Counted from the first letter of the stretch, positions 1 to 9,523 are shown. The stretch: DNA of 59,437 bases from Peptococcaceae bacterium (GCA_023512435.1 JAILZP010000019.1:1-59437), one strand, 5' to 3'. Numbers and translations are program-made. The notes: generated from the sequence alone by a model not told the origin.

Positions 1-155
1 AGCCTAGAGCCGGTTCAGCCGGAGGATCGAAAGCCCGGATCTCTTAACCGCACCCCCGGCCCCAAATTTTCATTGTCCGTGGTGCCGCTTTTAGCGGCAT
101 GGGGGTCTGAGTTCTGAGTTCTGGGTTCTGAGTTCTGATCCCCAATTCCCAATTC
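1..155. other. Left-edge non-coding stretch with degenerate short tandem repeats
   Basis: No open frame of note. The stretch holds four tandem copies of a TTCTGAG/TTCTGGG unit at about 115-138, followed at once by repeats of the type CCCAATTCC / CCTAATCCCC at about 139-172. The second part runs into the 3' end of the oxidoreductase gene. A short hairpin (GTGCCGC-tttta-GCGGCAT) lies near 83-101. The same two repeat types recur in other gaps of this window. The beta subunit expected after the alpha subunit does not start here. Confidence 0.6.
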
Positions 156-1298
156 CTAATCCCCCATCCCCATCACGGCTTCCAGAATTTCGTCCGGGGT
201 GAACAGCTGCCCGTCCACCCGGGAAAGCCTTTTCACCGGGACGCGCCCGGCCGCCGCCCGCTCCACTTCCAGGACCAGCTGCCCCAGGTTCATTTCGGGT
301 ACCAGGACGGGGATGCCCCGGTCTGCTATTTTCTCCACCGCCCGGTCCGGGAAGGGCCACAGGGTGGTGGGCCGGACCAGGCCGGCCTTGAGCCCCTTTG
401 CCCGGGCGGTCCTGACGGCCCGCATGGCCGGCCGGGCGGTGCAGCCGTATGCCAGTACGGCCACTTCGGCGTCTTCCAGCATGGTTTCTTCCCAGTGGAT
501 GATCTCGTCTTTGCGGGCCTCCACTTTCCCCGTCAGCCGCCGGATCAGCCGGTCGGTGATTTCGGGGCTGTTGGTGGGATGGCCGGCTTCGTCGTGGACC
601 AGCCCGGTGTAGTTGCAGCGGTAGCCCATGCCGATGTCGGCGATGGGGGGTATTTGGTCCGCCTCTCCCCCGAAGGGCTTGAATCCGCTCCGGTCCCCCC
701 CCGGCCGGGGCCTTTCTACGAGCTTGAGCTTCCGGGGGTCGGGTTTCCGGACGTCCTCCCGCAGGTGGGCGATGACTTCGTCCAGCAGCAGGACCACCGG
801 GGTGCGGAACTTCTCGGCCAGGTTGACCGCCTTTACGGTGAGGTAGTATGTTTCGTCCACGGACCAGGGGGACAGGACGATGGCCGGGTGGTCGCCGTGG
901 GTGCCCCACCTGGCCTGCATCACGTCCCCCTGGGCCGGCGCGGTGGGTCGCCCGGTGCTGGGCCCGCCCCGCTGCACGTTGACGATCAGGCAGGGAATCT
1001 CGGTCATGCAGGCGTACCCTATGCTTTCCTGCATCAGGGAGAAGCCCGGCCCGCTGGTGGCGGTCATGGCCTTGGCCCCGGTCAGGGAGGCCCCGATGAC
1101 CGCCGATATGCTGGCTATTTCGTCTTCCATCTGGATGAATTTTCCCCCCATGGCCGGCAGCCGGGCGGCCATCCACTCGGCTATTTCGGTGGAGGGGGTG
1201 ATCGGGTAGCCGGCAAAGAAGCGTACGCCGGCGTCTACGGCGGCCTGGGCGCAGGCTTCGTTGCCCTGCATCAGGCGCATTTCAACCGGTTTTTTCAT
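156..1298 (-). CDS. korA: 2-oxoacid:ferredoxin oxidoreductase, alpha subunit
   Basis: This 380-residue protein matches the alpha subunit of the KorA/VorB type, which together with a TPP-binding beta subunit decarboxylates a 2-oxoacid to its acyl-CoA and reduces ferredoxin. The family signature GYPITPSTEIAEW lies near residues 30-42, and the domain II part (ALLVPTTLWPFP-like region) is near the C-terminus. The ATG overlaps the end of the ferredoxin-type subunit gene by 17 nt, so the two are translationally coupled. No beta or gamma gene follows within the 155 nt left in the window. Placed after the hut genes, 2-oxoglutarate derived from glutamate is a reasonable substrate, but a branched-chain 2-oxoacid cannot be excluded. 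Confidence 0.88.
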   Translation of the reverse strand: MKKPVEMRLMQGNEACAQAAVDAGVRFFAGYPITPSTEIAEWMAARLPAMGGKFIQMEDEIASISAVIGASLTGAKAMTATSGPGFSLMQESIGYACMTEIPCLIVNVQRGGPSTGRPTAPAQGDVMQARWGTHGDHPAIVLSPWSVDETYYLTVKAVNLAEKFRTPVVLLLDEVIAHLREDVRKPDPRKLKLVERPRPGGDRSGFKPFGGEADQIPPIADIGMGYRCNYTGLVHDEAGHPTNSPEITDRLIRRLTGKVEARKDEIIHWEETMLEDAEVAVLAYGCTARPAMRAVRTARAKGLKAGLVRPTTLWPFPDRAVEKIADRGIPVLVPEMNLGQLVLEVERAAAGRVPVKRLSRVDGQLFTPDEILEAVMGMGD

Positions 1299-1512
1299 CT
1301 TTTTCCACCCTTATGGCAAAGTCCGGGCAGATGGCTTCGCACTGGCCGCAGCCCAGGCAGATCTCCGGGTCCCTGACCTGTATTTTCCCCAGTTCGTCAA
1401 CTGTGATTATTCCCTTGGGACAGGCGTCGGCGCAAAGACTGCACCCTTTGCACCATTTCCTGTTGATCTCCAGTTTGCCCCGGGGAATGGGCAATGTCTG
1501 CACTTCGGTCAC
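1282..1512 (-). CDS. korD: 2[4Fe-4S] ferredoxin-type subunit of 2-oxoacid oxidoreductase
   Basis: This 76-residue protein carries two canonical cluster motifs: C21-x2-C24-x2-C27-x3-C31 and C52-x2-C55-x2-C58-x3-C62, each followed by Pro. It would pass electrons from the oxidoreductase catalytic subunits to soluble ferredoxin. I take the GTG at 1512 as start because GAGGAGG sits 9 nt before it. A longer frame to 1539 exists but its start has no ribosome binding site. The gene overlaps the alpha subunit by 17 nt. It is the first gene of the pair and lies about 85 nt after fchA, so it may belong to the same transcript as the hut genes. Confidence 0.88.
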   Translation of the reverse strand: MTEVQTLPIPRGKLEINRKWCKGCSLCADACPKGIITVDELGKIQVRDPEICLGCGQCEAICPDFAIRVEKDEKTG

Positions 1513-1596
1513 CTCATTCAGCCTCCTCGCAGCAGGCAATCAGCCGGTCAGGTTGACAGCCCGGGATTGGGGCCTCCCCTGCACCTCCCTGCACCT

Positions 1597-2235
1597 CTAT
1601 GACTCCAGTTTTGTTCTCATCACGGCCGCTATGTCCTCCGCGGTTTTCCGCCCCACGGCCAGCAGTTCCGCGGCCCTTTTCCGGACCTCCTCCCCGCCGT
1701 CCCGGCGGGTAAGCCCCCGGAGGTTGATCAGCACATTGTAGTACGCCCCTTTGAGTCCCGCCTCGGCCGCCAGGGCCGCCACTCCGGCGTCGCTCAAAGC
1801 GTTCGGGTTGCCTTCCCGGGCGGCGAAAAGGGCCATCTCCAGCACCGCCGCGGAGTCCTCCATGATCCTTAAGGGCACTTCGGCCGCATTCAGGAGCGCC
1901 GTGTCTATGGCCCGGCGTTTGCTTTCCGCGGCCTCCCCGCCGGTTGCCGGGAGGCGGTAGGCCTGCATTACCTCCCGGAAGGCGGCGGTGTCCTCGTCCA
2001 CAGCGGACTCCAGGCGTTTCTGGATGATGCCGGCCCTTGCGATCATTTCGTAGACGGGCCCGTCTTCCTCAGCGGTCCTGTTCTTTTTGCCGGCGGTCAG
2101 CCGCCCCACCATGGCCACCAGGGCCGCCCCCAGGGCCGAGGCCAGGGCCGAAACGCTCCCGCCTCCCGGCGCCGGAGACTTTGACGCCACTTCATCAATA
2201 AAGCCGGTTACGCTCAAGGATAACAGTTTGTCCAC
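1597..2235 (-). CDS. fchA: Formimidoyl-THF cyclodeaminase / methenyl-THF cyclohydrolase family protein
   Basis: This 212-residue protein is of the FTCD C-terminal domain family. It is expected to release ammonia from 5-formimino-tetrahydrofolate, giving 5,10-methenyl-THF. The N-terminal motif SKSPAPGGGSVSALASALGAAL is the folate-binding signature of the family, and the rest is all-helical as expected. Translation starts at GTG 2235, directly behind the TAA of hutI, with AGGAGG about 11 nt upstream. Being next to ftcD it completes the formimino route, in which the histidine C2 carbon enters the folate pool instead of being lost as formamide or formate. Confidence 0.9.
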   Translation of the reverse strand: MDKLLSLSVTGFIDEVASKSPAPGGGSVSALASALGAALVAMVGRLTAGKKNRTAEEDGPVYEMIARAGIIQKRLESAVDEDTAAFREVMQAYRLPATGGEAAESKRRAIDTALLNAAEVPLRIMEDSAAVLEMALFAAREGNPNALSDAGVAALAAEAGLKGAYYNVLINLRGLTRRDGGEEVRKRAAELLAVGRKTAEDIAAVMRTKLES

Positions 2236-3552
2236 TTATCGCCACGCCTCCTTGGAATTCCTCCTGACCCGGGAACGGCTGTATACCAGGGTGCCCCTCT
2301 TGAAAACCGAGTGGATAAGGTTCACCCCGAAGTGGTACGGCAGGTGAAGGTAGTTGGGAGCGTCTATAATCAGCACGTCGGCCAGCTTGCCCGGCTCCAG
2401 GCTCCCCGCCAGGTTCCCCATTCCCACAGCCCAGGCCCCGTTTAAGGTGGCCGCGGTGATGGCCTCCTCCGGGGTCATGCGCAGGTAAAGGCAAGCCAGG
2501 GTGATGGCCAGTTGCATGGACTGGGTTGGCGACGATCCGGGGTTGCAATCGGTGGATATGGCCACAGCCAGGTTGGCCTCCAGCATCTTCCGGGCCCGGG
2601 CGTACCGCCCCGAGGCCAGGTTGAAGGAAGTGCAGGGCAGAAGCACCGCCATCACCCCGGCTTCGGCCAAGGCCTCTATTCCCTGGTCCGAGGCGAACAG
2701 AAGGTGGTCCGCCGTCACCGCCCCCAGCCGGGCGGCCAGGGCCGCACCGCCGGTATCGGCCAGTTCGTCGGCATGAATCCTTGGTTTCAGCCCCAGGGCC
2801 AATCCCGCGCATAAAATTTTTTCGGACTGTTCGGTATCAAAGACTCCCTCTTCGCAGAAAACGTCGCAGTATTCGGCCAGCCCGTCGGAAGCCACCGCTG
2901 GAATCATTTCCCCGATCACCAGGTCCACGTACCGCCCGGGGTTGTCCCTGTATTCCGGCGGCACGGCGTGAGCCCCCATGAAGGTGGGAATGAGATCCAC
3001 CGGATGCCGCCGGTTAAGTTCCCTCAACACCTCCAGGGACCTTATTTCATGTTCCAGCGACAGGCCGTAACCGCTTTTGGCCTCGGCAGTGGTAACCCCG
3101 TGCTCCAGCAGAAGGTCCAGCCGGCGTGCTGTCTGTTCGGCCAGATCCTCCCTCGAGGCCGCCCGGGTGGCCCTCACGGTGCTCAGTATACCGCCGCCGG
3201 ACTTCAGTATCTCCAGGTAGGACCGTCCCGCCAGCTTCAACGCCAGCTCGTGCTCCCGTGATCCGGCGTACACCGGGTGGGTGTGGGGGTCCACGAAGCC
3301 GGGCATGACCACCCTTCCGCCGGCGTCCACCACCTGCGATCCGTCTTCCAGGATTACCCTTTCCTTTACTTCGGCTGAGGTGCCCACGGCCACTATTTTT
3401 TCTCCCAGAGCGGCCAGGGCGCCGTTTTCAATTACCCCGATATCCTGCATGGACCGGCCCCGCCGGGGCCCCGGCGGACCGGCCAGGGTGACCAGCTGGG
3501 ACGCGCCGGTGATCAACAGGTCAGCCTTGATTCCTCCATTATTCCCCTTCAT
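2236..3552 (-). CDS. hutI: Imidazolonepropionase
   Basis: This 438-residue amidohydrolase hydrolyses 4-imidazolone-5-propionate to N-formimino-L-glutamate, step three of histidine breakdown. Metal-site motifs of the family are visible: DPHTHPVYAGSRE (HxH), the GAHAVPPEY His, HADE, and a later STDCNPGSSPT segment with the metal-binding Asp. The N-terminus follows the usual HutI pattern (ADLLITGASQLVTLAGP, then IENGALAALGEKIVAVG). The start overlaps ftcD by 14 nt. The length is slightly above the typical 405-420 residues because of a short tail (SRSRVRRNSKEAWR). Confidence 0.95.
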   Translation of the reverse strand: MKGNNGGIKADLLITGASQLVTLAGPPGPRRGRSMQDIGVIENGALAALGEKIVAVGTSAEVKERVILEDGSQVVDAGGRVVMPGFVDPHTHPVYAGSREHELALKLAGRSYLEILKSGGGILSTVRATRAASREDLAEQTARRLDLLLEHGVTTAEAKSGYGLSLEHEIRSLEVLRELNRRHPVDLIPTFMGAHAVPPEYRDNPGRYVDLVIGEMIPAVASDGLAEYCDVFCEEGVFDTEQSEKILCAGLALGLKPRIHADELADTGGAALAARLGAVTADHLLFASDQGIEALAEAGVMAVLLPCTSFNLASGRYARARKMLEANLAVAISTDCNPGSSPTQSMQLAITLACLYLRMTPEEAITAATLNGAWAVGMGNLAGSLEPGKLADVLIIDAPNYLHLPYHFGVNLIHSVFKRGTLVYSRSRVRRNSKEAWR

Positions 3553-4453
3553 GGCCCGGTCCTTCCATCATGCGAATTTCAAGCACCTGCCGGCGGTCGA
3601 AATTCTCAACCTGCAGGTAGTGAGCGGCCGCGTCCAGCAGGGCGTCCACCGGAAGCAGCCCCACTATTTCGGTCCCCAGTATGCTCACCCCGCGGCGGGC
3701 GGCCTCGGATTTTATAAATTCATTCACCCTGTATATGGGGGTGTCCACGTAATTCAGAAGGTTCATGGACACCTGGGCCACGTTGCGGTCCTTTAAAAGG
3801 AGCCCCATGGCCCTGACATTGACGAATCCACCCCCGGAGGCCCTGATGGCCCTGGCTATGTCCTTGGCCAGCTGGACATCAGGAGTGTTCAGGTTGACGT
3901 TATAGGCGATCAGGGGGCGCCTGGCGCCTATGGCCACCGCCCCGGCGGTGGGGTGGAGTTCCGCCGGCCCTTCGTCGGGCTCCCGGCCGGGAGTTTTGAC
4001 GGCGGTTTTCAGGCCCTCAAACTCGCCCTTCCTCACCTCGGCCAGGCTGCGCCTTTCGGGGCGGGTGGCGGCAAACTCGTAGTAGTAGACAGGTATTTTC
4101 AGCTCCCTGCCCACCCTTTCCCCCAGCCGGCGGGCCATGTCCACGCATTCGTCCATGGTCACCCCGCTCACGGGGATGAATGGCACCACGTCCATGGCCC
4201 CCATGCGGGGGTGGCCGCCGCTGTGACAGTTCAGGTCAATCAGTCGCGCCGCCTCTCCGGTCATGGCGTAAGCGCACTCAACCACCGGCTCCGGGGCGCC
4301 CACGAAGGTCACCACCGTGCGGTTGTGATCCCGGTCGCTGGAATAGTCCAGCAGTTTAATTCCCGGAAAATTCCTGGCCACTTCCACAATCTTCTCTATT
4401 ACCCCGGCCCGCCGCCCTTCGCTGAAATTGGGCACGCACTCAACTACTCGCAT
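3539..4453 (-). CDS. ftcD: Glutamate formimidoyltransferase
   Basis: This 304-residue stand-alone formiminotransferase moves the formimino group of formiminoglutamate onto tetrahydrofolate, releasing glutamate. The start VECVPNFSEGR and the central segment HSGGHPRMGAMDVVPFIPVSG are the family signatures; the latter carries the catalytic His region. The two-domain body has no cyclodeaminase fusion; that activity is the separate fchA two genes on. GGAGG lies 7 nt before the ATG. This arrangement, formiminotransferase plus cyclodeaminase, is typical of anaerobic histidine and purine fermenters. Confidence 0.95.
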   Translation of the reverse strand: MRVVECVPNFSEGRRAGVIEKIVEVARNFPGIKLLDYSSDRDHNRTVVTFVGAPEPVVECAYAMTGEAARLIDLNCHSGGHPRMGAMDVVPFIPVSGVTMDECVDMARRLGERVGRELKIPVYYYEFAATRPERRSLAEVRKGEFEGLKTAVKTPGREPDEGPAELHPTAGAVAIGARRPLIAYNVNLNTPDVQLAKDIARAIRASGGGFVNVRAMGLLLKDRNVAQVSMNLLNYVDTPIYRVNEFIKSEAARRGVSILGTEIVGLLPVDALLDAAAHYLQVENFDRRQVLEIRMMEGPGHEGE

Positions 4454-4491
4454 GGCACATCCTCCAACATTTCATTATCCGGACCCCGGAC

Positions 4492-6141
4492 CTATTCCAT
4501 CATGGGTATGCGGACGCCGTTATTCCTGGCGAAGTCAACGGCTTCCTGGTAGCCGGCGTCGGCGTGCCTGATTATACCCGTCCCCGGATCGGTGGTGAGC
4601 ACCCTTTCCAGCCGCCAGGCCGCCTCGTCGGACCCGTCGGCCACCACCACCATGCCGGCGTGGATGGCATAGCCCATGCCCACCCCGCCGCCGTGGTGCA
4701 CCGAGACCCAGCTGGCGCCGCTTATCGCGTTCAGCAGGGCGTTCAGTATGGGCCAGTCGGCTATGGCGTCGCTGCCGTCCTTCATGGCCTCGGTCTCCCG
4801 GTACGGCGACGCCACGGACCCGCAGTCCAGGTGGTCCCGGCCGATGACTATGGGGGCCTTGATCTCGCCGCGCCTGACCATGTCGTTGATAATCAGCCCG
4901 AAGCGGGCCCTTTCTCCGTAACCCAGCCAGCAGATACGGGCCGGCAGTCCCTGGAAGGCCACTTTCTCCCCGGCCATTCTGATCCACCTGGTCAGGTTGT
5001 CGTTGTATGCAAATTCCTTCAAGATCACCTGGTCGGTCCTGTATATATCCTCCGGGTCTCCGGACAGGGCCACCCAGCGGAAAGGACCCCGGCCCTCGCA
5101 GAAAAGGGGCCGGATGTATGCCGGAACGAAGCCGGGAAAGTCGAAGGCGTCGGTTACCCCCTCGTCGTAGGCCATGCGCCTTATATTGTTGCCGTAGTCG
5201 AAAACCACCGCCCCCATTTTCTGCAAGTCCAGCATGGCCCGCACGTGCACCGCCATGGCGGCCTTGGCCCTGCGTACGTATGTTTCCGGGTCCGTCCGCC
5301 GCAGGACAAGCGCCTCTTCGTAAGTCATCCCGTTCGGCACGTAGCCGTTCAGCGGGTCGTGGGCGGAGGTCTGGTCTGTTACCACGTCGGGCACTATGCC
5401 CCGCCTGACGAACTCCGGGTAGACGTCCGCCGCATTGCCCGGCAGGGCTATGGACAGGGGCCTTTTTTCGGCCACCGCCCGGCGGGCCAATTCCAGCGCC
5501 TGGTCCAGGTCGCGGGCCTTTTCGTCGCAGTACCTGGTCTCAAGCCTCCTGGCTATGCGTTGTTCCTCCACCTCCACGGCGATGCACACTCCTCCCGCCA
5601 TGGTGACAGCCAGGGGCTGGGCGCCGCCCATTCCCCCCAGGCCGGCGGTCAGCACCAGCTTGCCTGAGAGATCGCTCCCGAAGTGCTTGCGGCCGAGTTC
5701 GGCAAAGGTCTCGTAGGTCCCCTGGAGGATGCCCTGGGTGCCAATGTAAATCCAGCTTCCCGCCGTCATCTGGCCGAACATGATCAACCCCTTTTTCTCC
5801 AGTTCCCAGAAGTGTTCCCAGTTTGCCCAGGCGCCCACCAGGTTGGAGTTGGCGATGATCACCCGGGGAGCCTTGCTGTGGGTGGTGAATACACCCACCG
5901 GCTTGCCGGACTGGATCAGGAGGGTCTCGTCGCTTTCCAGCCCCTTCAGCGTCTGCACGATCTTATCGTAGCATTCCCAGTTGCGGGCAGCCTTCCCGCA
6001 GCCGCCGTACACAATCAGTTCGTCCGGCTTCTCGGCTATCTCCCGGTCCAGGTTGTTCATCAGCATGCGCATGGCAGCCTCCTGCTGCCAGCCCTTGCAG
6101 GTCAGGGCGCTGCCCCTGGGGGCGCGAATACTTCTGCCCAT
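4492..6141 (-). CDS. hutU: Urocanate hydratase
   Basis: This 549-residue NAD-dependent urocanase converts urocanate to imidazolonepropionate. Visible signatures are [18 protein letters not shown] (residues 45-62), the NAD-binding glycine-rich stretch [15 protein letters not shown] (about 165-179), [12 protein letters not shown] with Cys404, which aligns with the catalytic Cys410 of the Pseudomonas enzyme, and [32 protein letters not shown]. The start ATG has GGAGG about 9 nt upstream. The gap to livF is only 79 nt, so readthrough from the transporter genes is likely. hutH is not adjacent, so the lyase that makes urocanate must lie elsewhere or urocanate is imported. Confidence 0.96.
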   Translation of the reverse strand: MGRSIRAPRGSALTCKGWQQEAAMRMLMNNLDREIAEKPDELIVYGGCGKAARNWECYDKIVQTLKGLESDETLLIQSGKPVGVFTTHSKAPRVIIANSNLVGAWANWEHFWELEKKGLIMFGQMTAGSWIYIGTQGILQGTYETFAELGRKHFGSDLSGKLVLTAGLGGMGGAQPLAVTMAGGVCIAVEVEEQRIARRLETRYCDEKARDLDQALELARRAVAEKRPLSIALPGNAADVYPEFVRRGIVPDVVTDQTSAHDPLNGYVPNGMTYEEALVLRRTDPETYVRRAKAAMAVHVRAMLDLQKMGAVVFDYGNNIRRMAYDEGVTDAFDFPGFVPAYIRPLFCEGRGPFRWVALSGDPEDIYRTDQVILKEFAYNDNLTRWIRMAGEKVAFQGLPARICWLGYGERARFGLIINDMVRRGEIKAPIVIGRDHLDCGSVASPYRETEAMKDGSDAIADWPILNALLNAISGASWVSVHHGGGVGMGYAIHAGMVVVADGSDEAAWRLERVLTTDPGTGIIRHADAGYQEAVDFARNNGVRIPMME

Positions 6142-6220
6142 TTTTTAATGCCTCCAATCTTTTTTGAAGTGTCAATGGATTTTACAGTGTAAGGCTGAAA
6201 GCTTTGAGCTTTTAAAGGCA

Positions 6221-6931
6221 TCATCCGCCCAGATAAGCCTTCACAACCTCCTCGTTGTTTTTAAGGTTTTCACTGGTGTCTTCCATGGTTATCCTGCCGG
6301 TCTTCAGTATGTAGCCCCGGCCGGCGTATTTGAGCGCCTTGTTGGCGTTTTGCTCCACCATCAGCACCGTTATCCCCTGGCTGTGCAGGTTGTCCACAAT
6401 AGCCAGCGAATGGTTCACCAGTATCGGCATCAGGCCCGTGGAAATCTCGTCCACCAGCAGCAGAACCGGGTCCGGCATCAGCGCCCGGGCAATGGCCAGC
6501 ATCTGCTGCTCCCCCCCGCTCATGGTCCGGGCCAGCTGGCTTCTCCTCTCCTTGAGCCTGGGGAAAAGGGCGTAGGCCTTCTCAATGTTTTCATCGACGG
6601 CTTTTTTGCCGGGGAGCCTGTATCCGCCCATCCTGAGGTTTTCTTCGACGGTCAGTTCCGGAAAAACCCTCCGCCCCTCGGGAACATAGCCGATTCCCAT
6701 AGATGCCCTGTCCCAGGCCGGCCGGTCGGTAATATCGCTGCCGCGGAAGAATATCCTCCCCCTTTTCGGCTTCATCAGACCCATGATGCACTTCATGATG
6801 GTGGACTTCCCCGCGCCGTTGGCCCCAAGAATGGTTACGAATTCGCCTTCGCGTACCTCTATGGAGACATTGTGGAGGGCCTGGGATTTGCCGTAAAACG
6901 CGTCTACGTTCTCGATCCTAAGCACTTTCAT
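6221..6931 (-). CDS. livF: Branched-chain-type ABC transporter, ATP-binding protein LivF
   Basis: This 236-residue cytoplasmic ATPase belongs to the HAAT importer family. Walker A is GANGAGKST, the signature is MSGGEQQML, and Walker B is LLLVDEIS; the C-terminus VVKAYLGG is typical of LivF. I chose the start that reads MKVLRIENV (6931); a second ATG directly before it is equally possible. The reading frame extends further upstream, but the ribosome binding site (GGGGAAGG) sits just before these ATGs. It overlaps livG by 14 nt. The location beside hutU suggests the importer serves histidine or urocanate; this is inference. Confidence 0.92.
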   Translation of the reverse strand: MKVLRIENVDAFYGKSQALHNVSIEVREGEFVTILGANGAGKSTIMKCIMGLMKPKRGRIFFRGSDITDRPAWDRASMGIGYVPEGRRVFPELTVEENLRMGGYRLPGKKAVDENIEKAYALFPRLKERRSQLARTMSGGEQQMLAIARALMPDPVLLLVDEISTGLMPILVNHSLAIVDNLHSQGITVLMVEQNANKALKYAGRGYILKTGRITMEDTSENLKNNEEVVKAYLGG

Positions 6932-7688
6932 CATCCTTCCCCAAATAGGCCTCAACGACAACGGGGTCGTTCTGTATGTCCCCGGGCAGCCCTTCCGCAA
7001 TCTTAACGCCGTAGTTCAGCACCACCAGCCGGTCGGAAATGGCCATGGCGACGGCCATGTTGTGCTCCACCACCATGATGGTGGTGCCCCGGTCCTTTAA
7101 CCTGAAAACCAGTTCCAGGAAGTCCTGGGTGGCGTCGTGGCTCAAACCGGCGCAGGGTTCATCCAGGAGCAGGAGCACCGGATCAAGGGCCAGGGCCCTG
7201 GCAATCTCCAGCCTCCTGATATAGCCGAGGCTCAGGTCGCCGGCCCTTTTATGCCTGTGATCGTAAAGCTGCACACTGGACAGGAGGGATTCGGCCCTCT
7301 CCACATTCTCCGGGGTCCGGCATTTTTTGAATATGCCGGCCAGGCTCATGTAATTTGAACCGCCGAAGGCCATGATGATGTTGTCAAGAACGGTCATATC
7401 CCTGAAGGGGTGGGAAATCTGGAAGGTCCTGGCCACCCCCAGGCGCACTATTTCATGGGGCTTCATCCCCTGGATTTCCCTTCCGCCGAGAACGATCCGC
7501 CCTTCCGTGGGCGGGTAGACACCGCAGATCATGTTGAAAAGGGTGGTCTTGCCGGCCCCGTTTGGCCCGATGATGCCCAGGGTTTCTCCCCGGCGGACGT
7601 CGAAACCTACCCCGTCGATGGCCTTCAGACCGCCGAAATGTTTTTTCAGATTCCTGACCTGCAGAAGCACGTCGAGATTATTTTTCAT
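6918..7688 (-). CDS. livG: Branched-chain-type ABC transporter, ATP-binding protein LivG
   Basis: This 256-residue ATPase is the second nucleotide-binding subunit of the importer. It shows Walker A GPNGAGKTT, the LivG-type loop RTFQISHPFRDMTVLDNI, a signature region LSLGYIRRLEIAR, Walker B LLLLDEPCAG, and VVEHNM. In the signature the usual LSGGQ-like core reads LSLGY, which is common in this subfamily. The start (MKNNLDVLLQ) overlaps the stop of livM as ATGA, so translation is coupled. Confidence 0.92.
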   Translation of the reverse strand: MKNNLDVLLQVRNLKKHFGGLKAIDGVGFDVRRGETLGIIGPNGAGKTTLFNMICGVYPPTEGRIVLGGREIQGMKPHEIVRLGVARTFQISHPFRDMTVLDNIIMAFGGSNYMSLAGIFKKCRTPENVERAESLLSSVQLYDHRHKRAGDLSLGYIRRLEIARALALDPVLLLLDEPCAGLSHDATQDFLELVFRLKDRGTTIMVVEHNMAVAMAISDRLVVLNYGVKIAEGLPGDIQNDPVVVEAYLGKDDESA

Positions 7689-8602
7689 TGGTCCGCCGCC
7701 CCTTCCTTTGTTTCCCGGGAACCGGGGCTGATGCCGGCACGCGACAGAACGGATGATATCCCGTTCCACAATAAACTGTTGTTCCCCAGCAGGCCCTCCG
7801 GCTGGAACCTCATCATCAGCGTCAGCAAACCCCCGTAGATTAACATCCGGTAGTCGGACACAAACCTGAAAAGCTCGGGCAGGACACCCAGTATAACGGC
7901 CCCGGCGACGGCACCCCTGATGGTGCCCATGCCGCCCACCACCACCATGGAAAGTATGGAAATGGAGGTGACAAAGGCAAAGTCACTGGAATATATGAAG
8001 GTCATGTAATGGGCATAGACCGATCCGGCAACCCCGGCAATGGTGGTGCCTATGGTGAAGGCGATCACCCTGAACCTGTTCACGTCAATCCCCATGGCAG
8101 CCGCCGCTGCCTCGTTGTTCCTGATCCCCCCCAGGGCAAGCCCGATCCAAGAATTCTGAATCCTGACACAGAGCAGGCAGACAAGCACGATCAGAACGGC
8201 GATCAGAACAAAAAATTCCAGGTTGGTCATATCATGGCCCATAAAGACCGGCTTTTTCACAGACATCCCGAAGGAAGCACCGAAGAAGGGAACATACTGG
8301 AAAACGGCCACGGTTACGAAGTTGATGCCTATGGTGGTGACCGCCAGAAAGTCGTTCCTCACCCGCTGGCTGACCAACCCGAGCAGAGCGCCTATTACAC
8401 CCGCCACGATACCCGACAGCGGCAGGGCCAGCCAGAAACTCAAACCCATCTTGGTGGTAATCACCGCCCCGGTATAGGCGCCGATACCGAAAAACGCGGC
8501 ATGTCCCAGGGTGGGCTGCCCGCTGTAGCCGGTGATTATGTTCAGGCTTAAGGCCAGGAGGATAAAAATGCCTATATTGATACTGACCACGAGTTCATAC
8601 AT
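7685..8602 (-). CDS. livM: Branched-chain-type ABC transporter permease LivM
   Basis: This 305-residue membrane protein has about eight to nine hydrophobic segments and the family stretch LNIITGYSGQPTLGHAAFFGIGAYTGA near the N-terminus. The EAA-like region GIRNNEAAAAAMGIDVNRFR (about residues 180-200) contacts the ATPases. It forms the translocation pore with LivH. The 24-nt gap to livH and 4-nt overlap with livG place it inside one transcript. Confidence 0.93.
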   Translation of the reverse strand: MYELVVSINIGIFILLALSLNIITGYSGQPTLGHAAFFGIGAYTGAVITTKMGLSFWLALPLSGIVAGVIGALLGLVSQRVRNDFLAVTTIGINFVTVAVFQYVPFFGASFGMSVKKPVFMGHDMTNLEFFVLIAVLIVLVCLLCVRIQNSWIGLALGGIRNNEAAAAAMGIDVNRFRVIAFTIGTTIAGVAGSVYAHYMTFIYSSDFAFVTSISILSMVVVGGMGTIRGAVAGAVILGVLPELFRFVSDYRMLIYGGLLTLMMRFQPEGLLGNNSLLWNGISSVLSRAGISPGSRETKEGAADQ

Positions 8603-8626
8603 GCCGACAACATCCTTCTCCCTCGG

Positions 8627-9496
8627 TTATTTGACTGTCTTGCTCATCAGCCCTTCGGGCTTGAGAAGCAAGACGATGATCAGGACCACGAAGGCGATGG
8701 CGTCCCTGGGCAGGAAAAATCCGACGTAACCGGCAACCAGGGTCTCCACCAGGCCGATCAGGAGGGCGGCTGCCACCGTCCCCACGGGATTGCCCAAGCC
8801 TCCCAGGACGATTATGGCCAGCATCTTGTACGCCGGAACGTCTCCCATGGTGGGATAGACCGAGTTGTACAGCATCGATACCATTATTCCGGCGGCCGCC
8901 GCGAATGAGTAGCCCAAAAGGTAGTTCAGCGCCACCACCCGGTTCACGTTGACCCCCATGGCCTTCGCGGTTTCCAGGTCCTGGGCGGTGGCCCTCCAGG
9001 CCAGCCCGATCCTGGTCCGGGTCAGTATATACCAAAGAAACAAAAGCAGCACCGCTGCCAGCGCGATAATAAATATCCAGGTGGAATTGACGGTGAGGCT
9101 TTCAGTCTTGATCTCCCCGAAGGGTATCCGGACCTGGAACTCCCTGATGTGGGGCCCCGCGATCAGCCGCAGCAGGTCCTGCACAAATATGAAAAGCCCG
9201 ATGCTGGCAATCAGCGGCACGATGGGAGGCCGGTCGAGAACCGGTACATACAGGTATTTCTGAATCACCAGGCCGAACAAGGCGGTTAAAAGCAGCGCCC
9301 CGGCAAAGGCCAGCATCACGTTGCCGGTGGCCGCGTACAAAAACAGCCCTGCGTAGGCCCCCATGGCGTACGCTGCGGCATTGGCCAGGTCCAGTATCCT
9401 CAGTATGCCGTAAACAAGGGCCGCTCCCATGGCGGTAAGGGCGTAAACGCTGCCGATGACTATCCCGTTGATAACCTGTTGCAGTATCATGTCCAT
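8627..9496 (-). CDS. livH: Branched-chain-type ABC transporter permease LivH
   Basis: This 289-residue permease subunit has the family start QQVINGIVIGSVYALTAMGAALVYGI and the coupling-helix region ATAQDLETAKAMGVNVNRVVALNYLLG (about residues 168-195). It pairs with LivM in the importer. An intercistronic stem-loop separates it from the binding-protein gene upstream, which probably sets its expression below that of the binding protein. Confidence 0.93.
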   Translation of the reverse strand: MDMILQQVINGIVIGSVYALTAMGAALVYGILRILDLANAAAYAMGAYAGLFLYAATGNVMLAFAGALLLTALFGLVIQKYLYVPVLDRPPIVPLIASIGLFIFVQDLLRLIAGPHIREFQVRIPFGEIKTESLTVNSTWIFIIALAAVLLLFLWYILTRTRIGLAWRATAQDLETAKAMGVNVNRVVALNYLLGYSFAAAAGIMVSMLYNSVYPTMGDVPAYKMLAIIVLGGLGNPVGTVAAALLIGLVETLVAGYVGFFLPRDAIAFVVLIIVLLLKPEGLMSKTVK

Positions 9497-9523
9497 AGGT
9501 TTTTACTCCTTTGAGTTTAAAAA

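Noticed and set aside
1..60. Structured-looking sequence (GAGCCGG ... CCCGGATCTC) at the left edge, possible intron or RNA end
   Set aside because: It is cut by the window edge and did not match a group II intron domain V, tRNA or riboswitch pattern well enough.
91..1176. Long minus-strand frame overlapping the oxidoreductase alpha gene
   Set aside because: It is an out-of-frame shadow: Arg/Gly/Pro-rich product without family signatures, fully overlapped by a clear gene.
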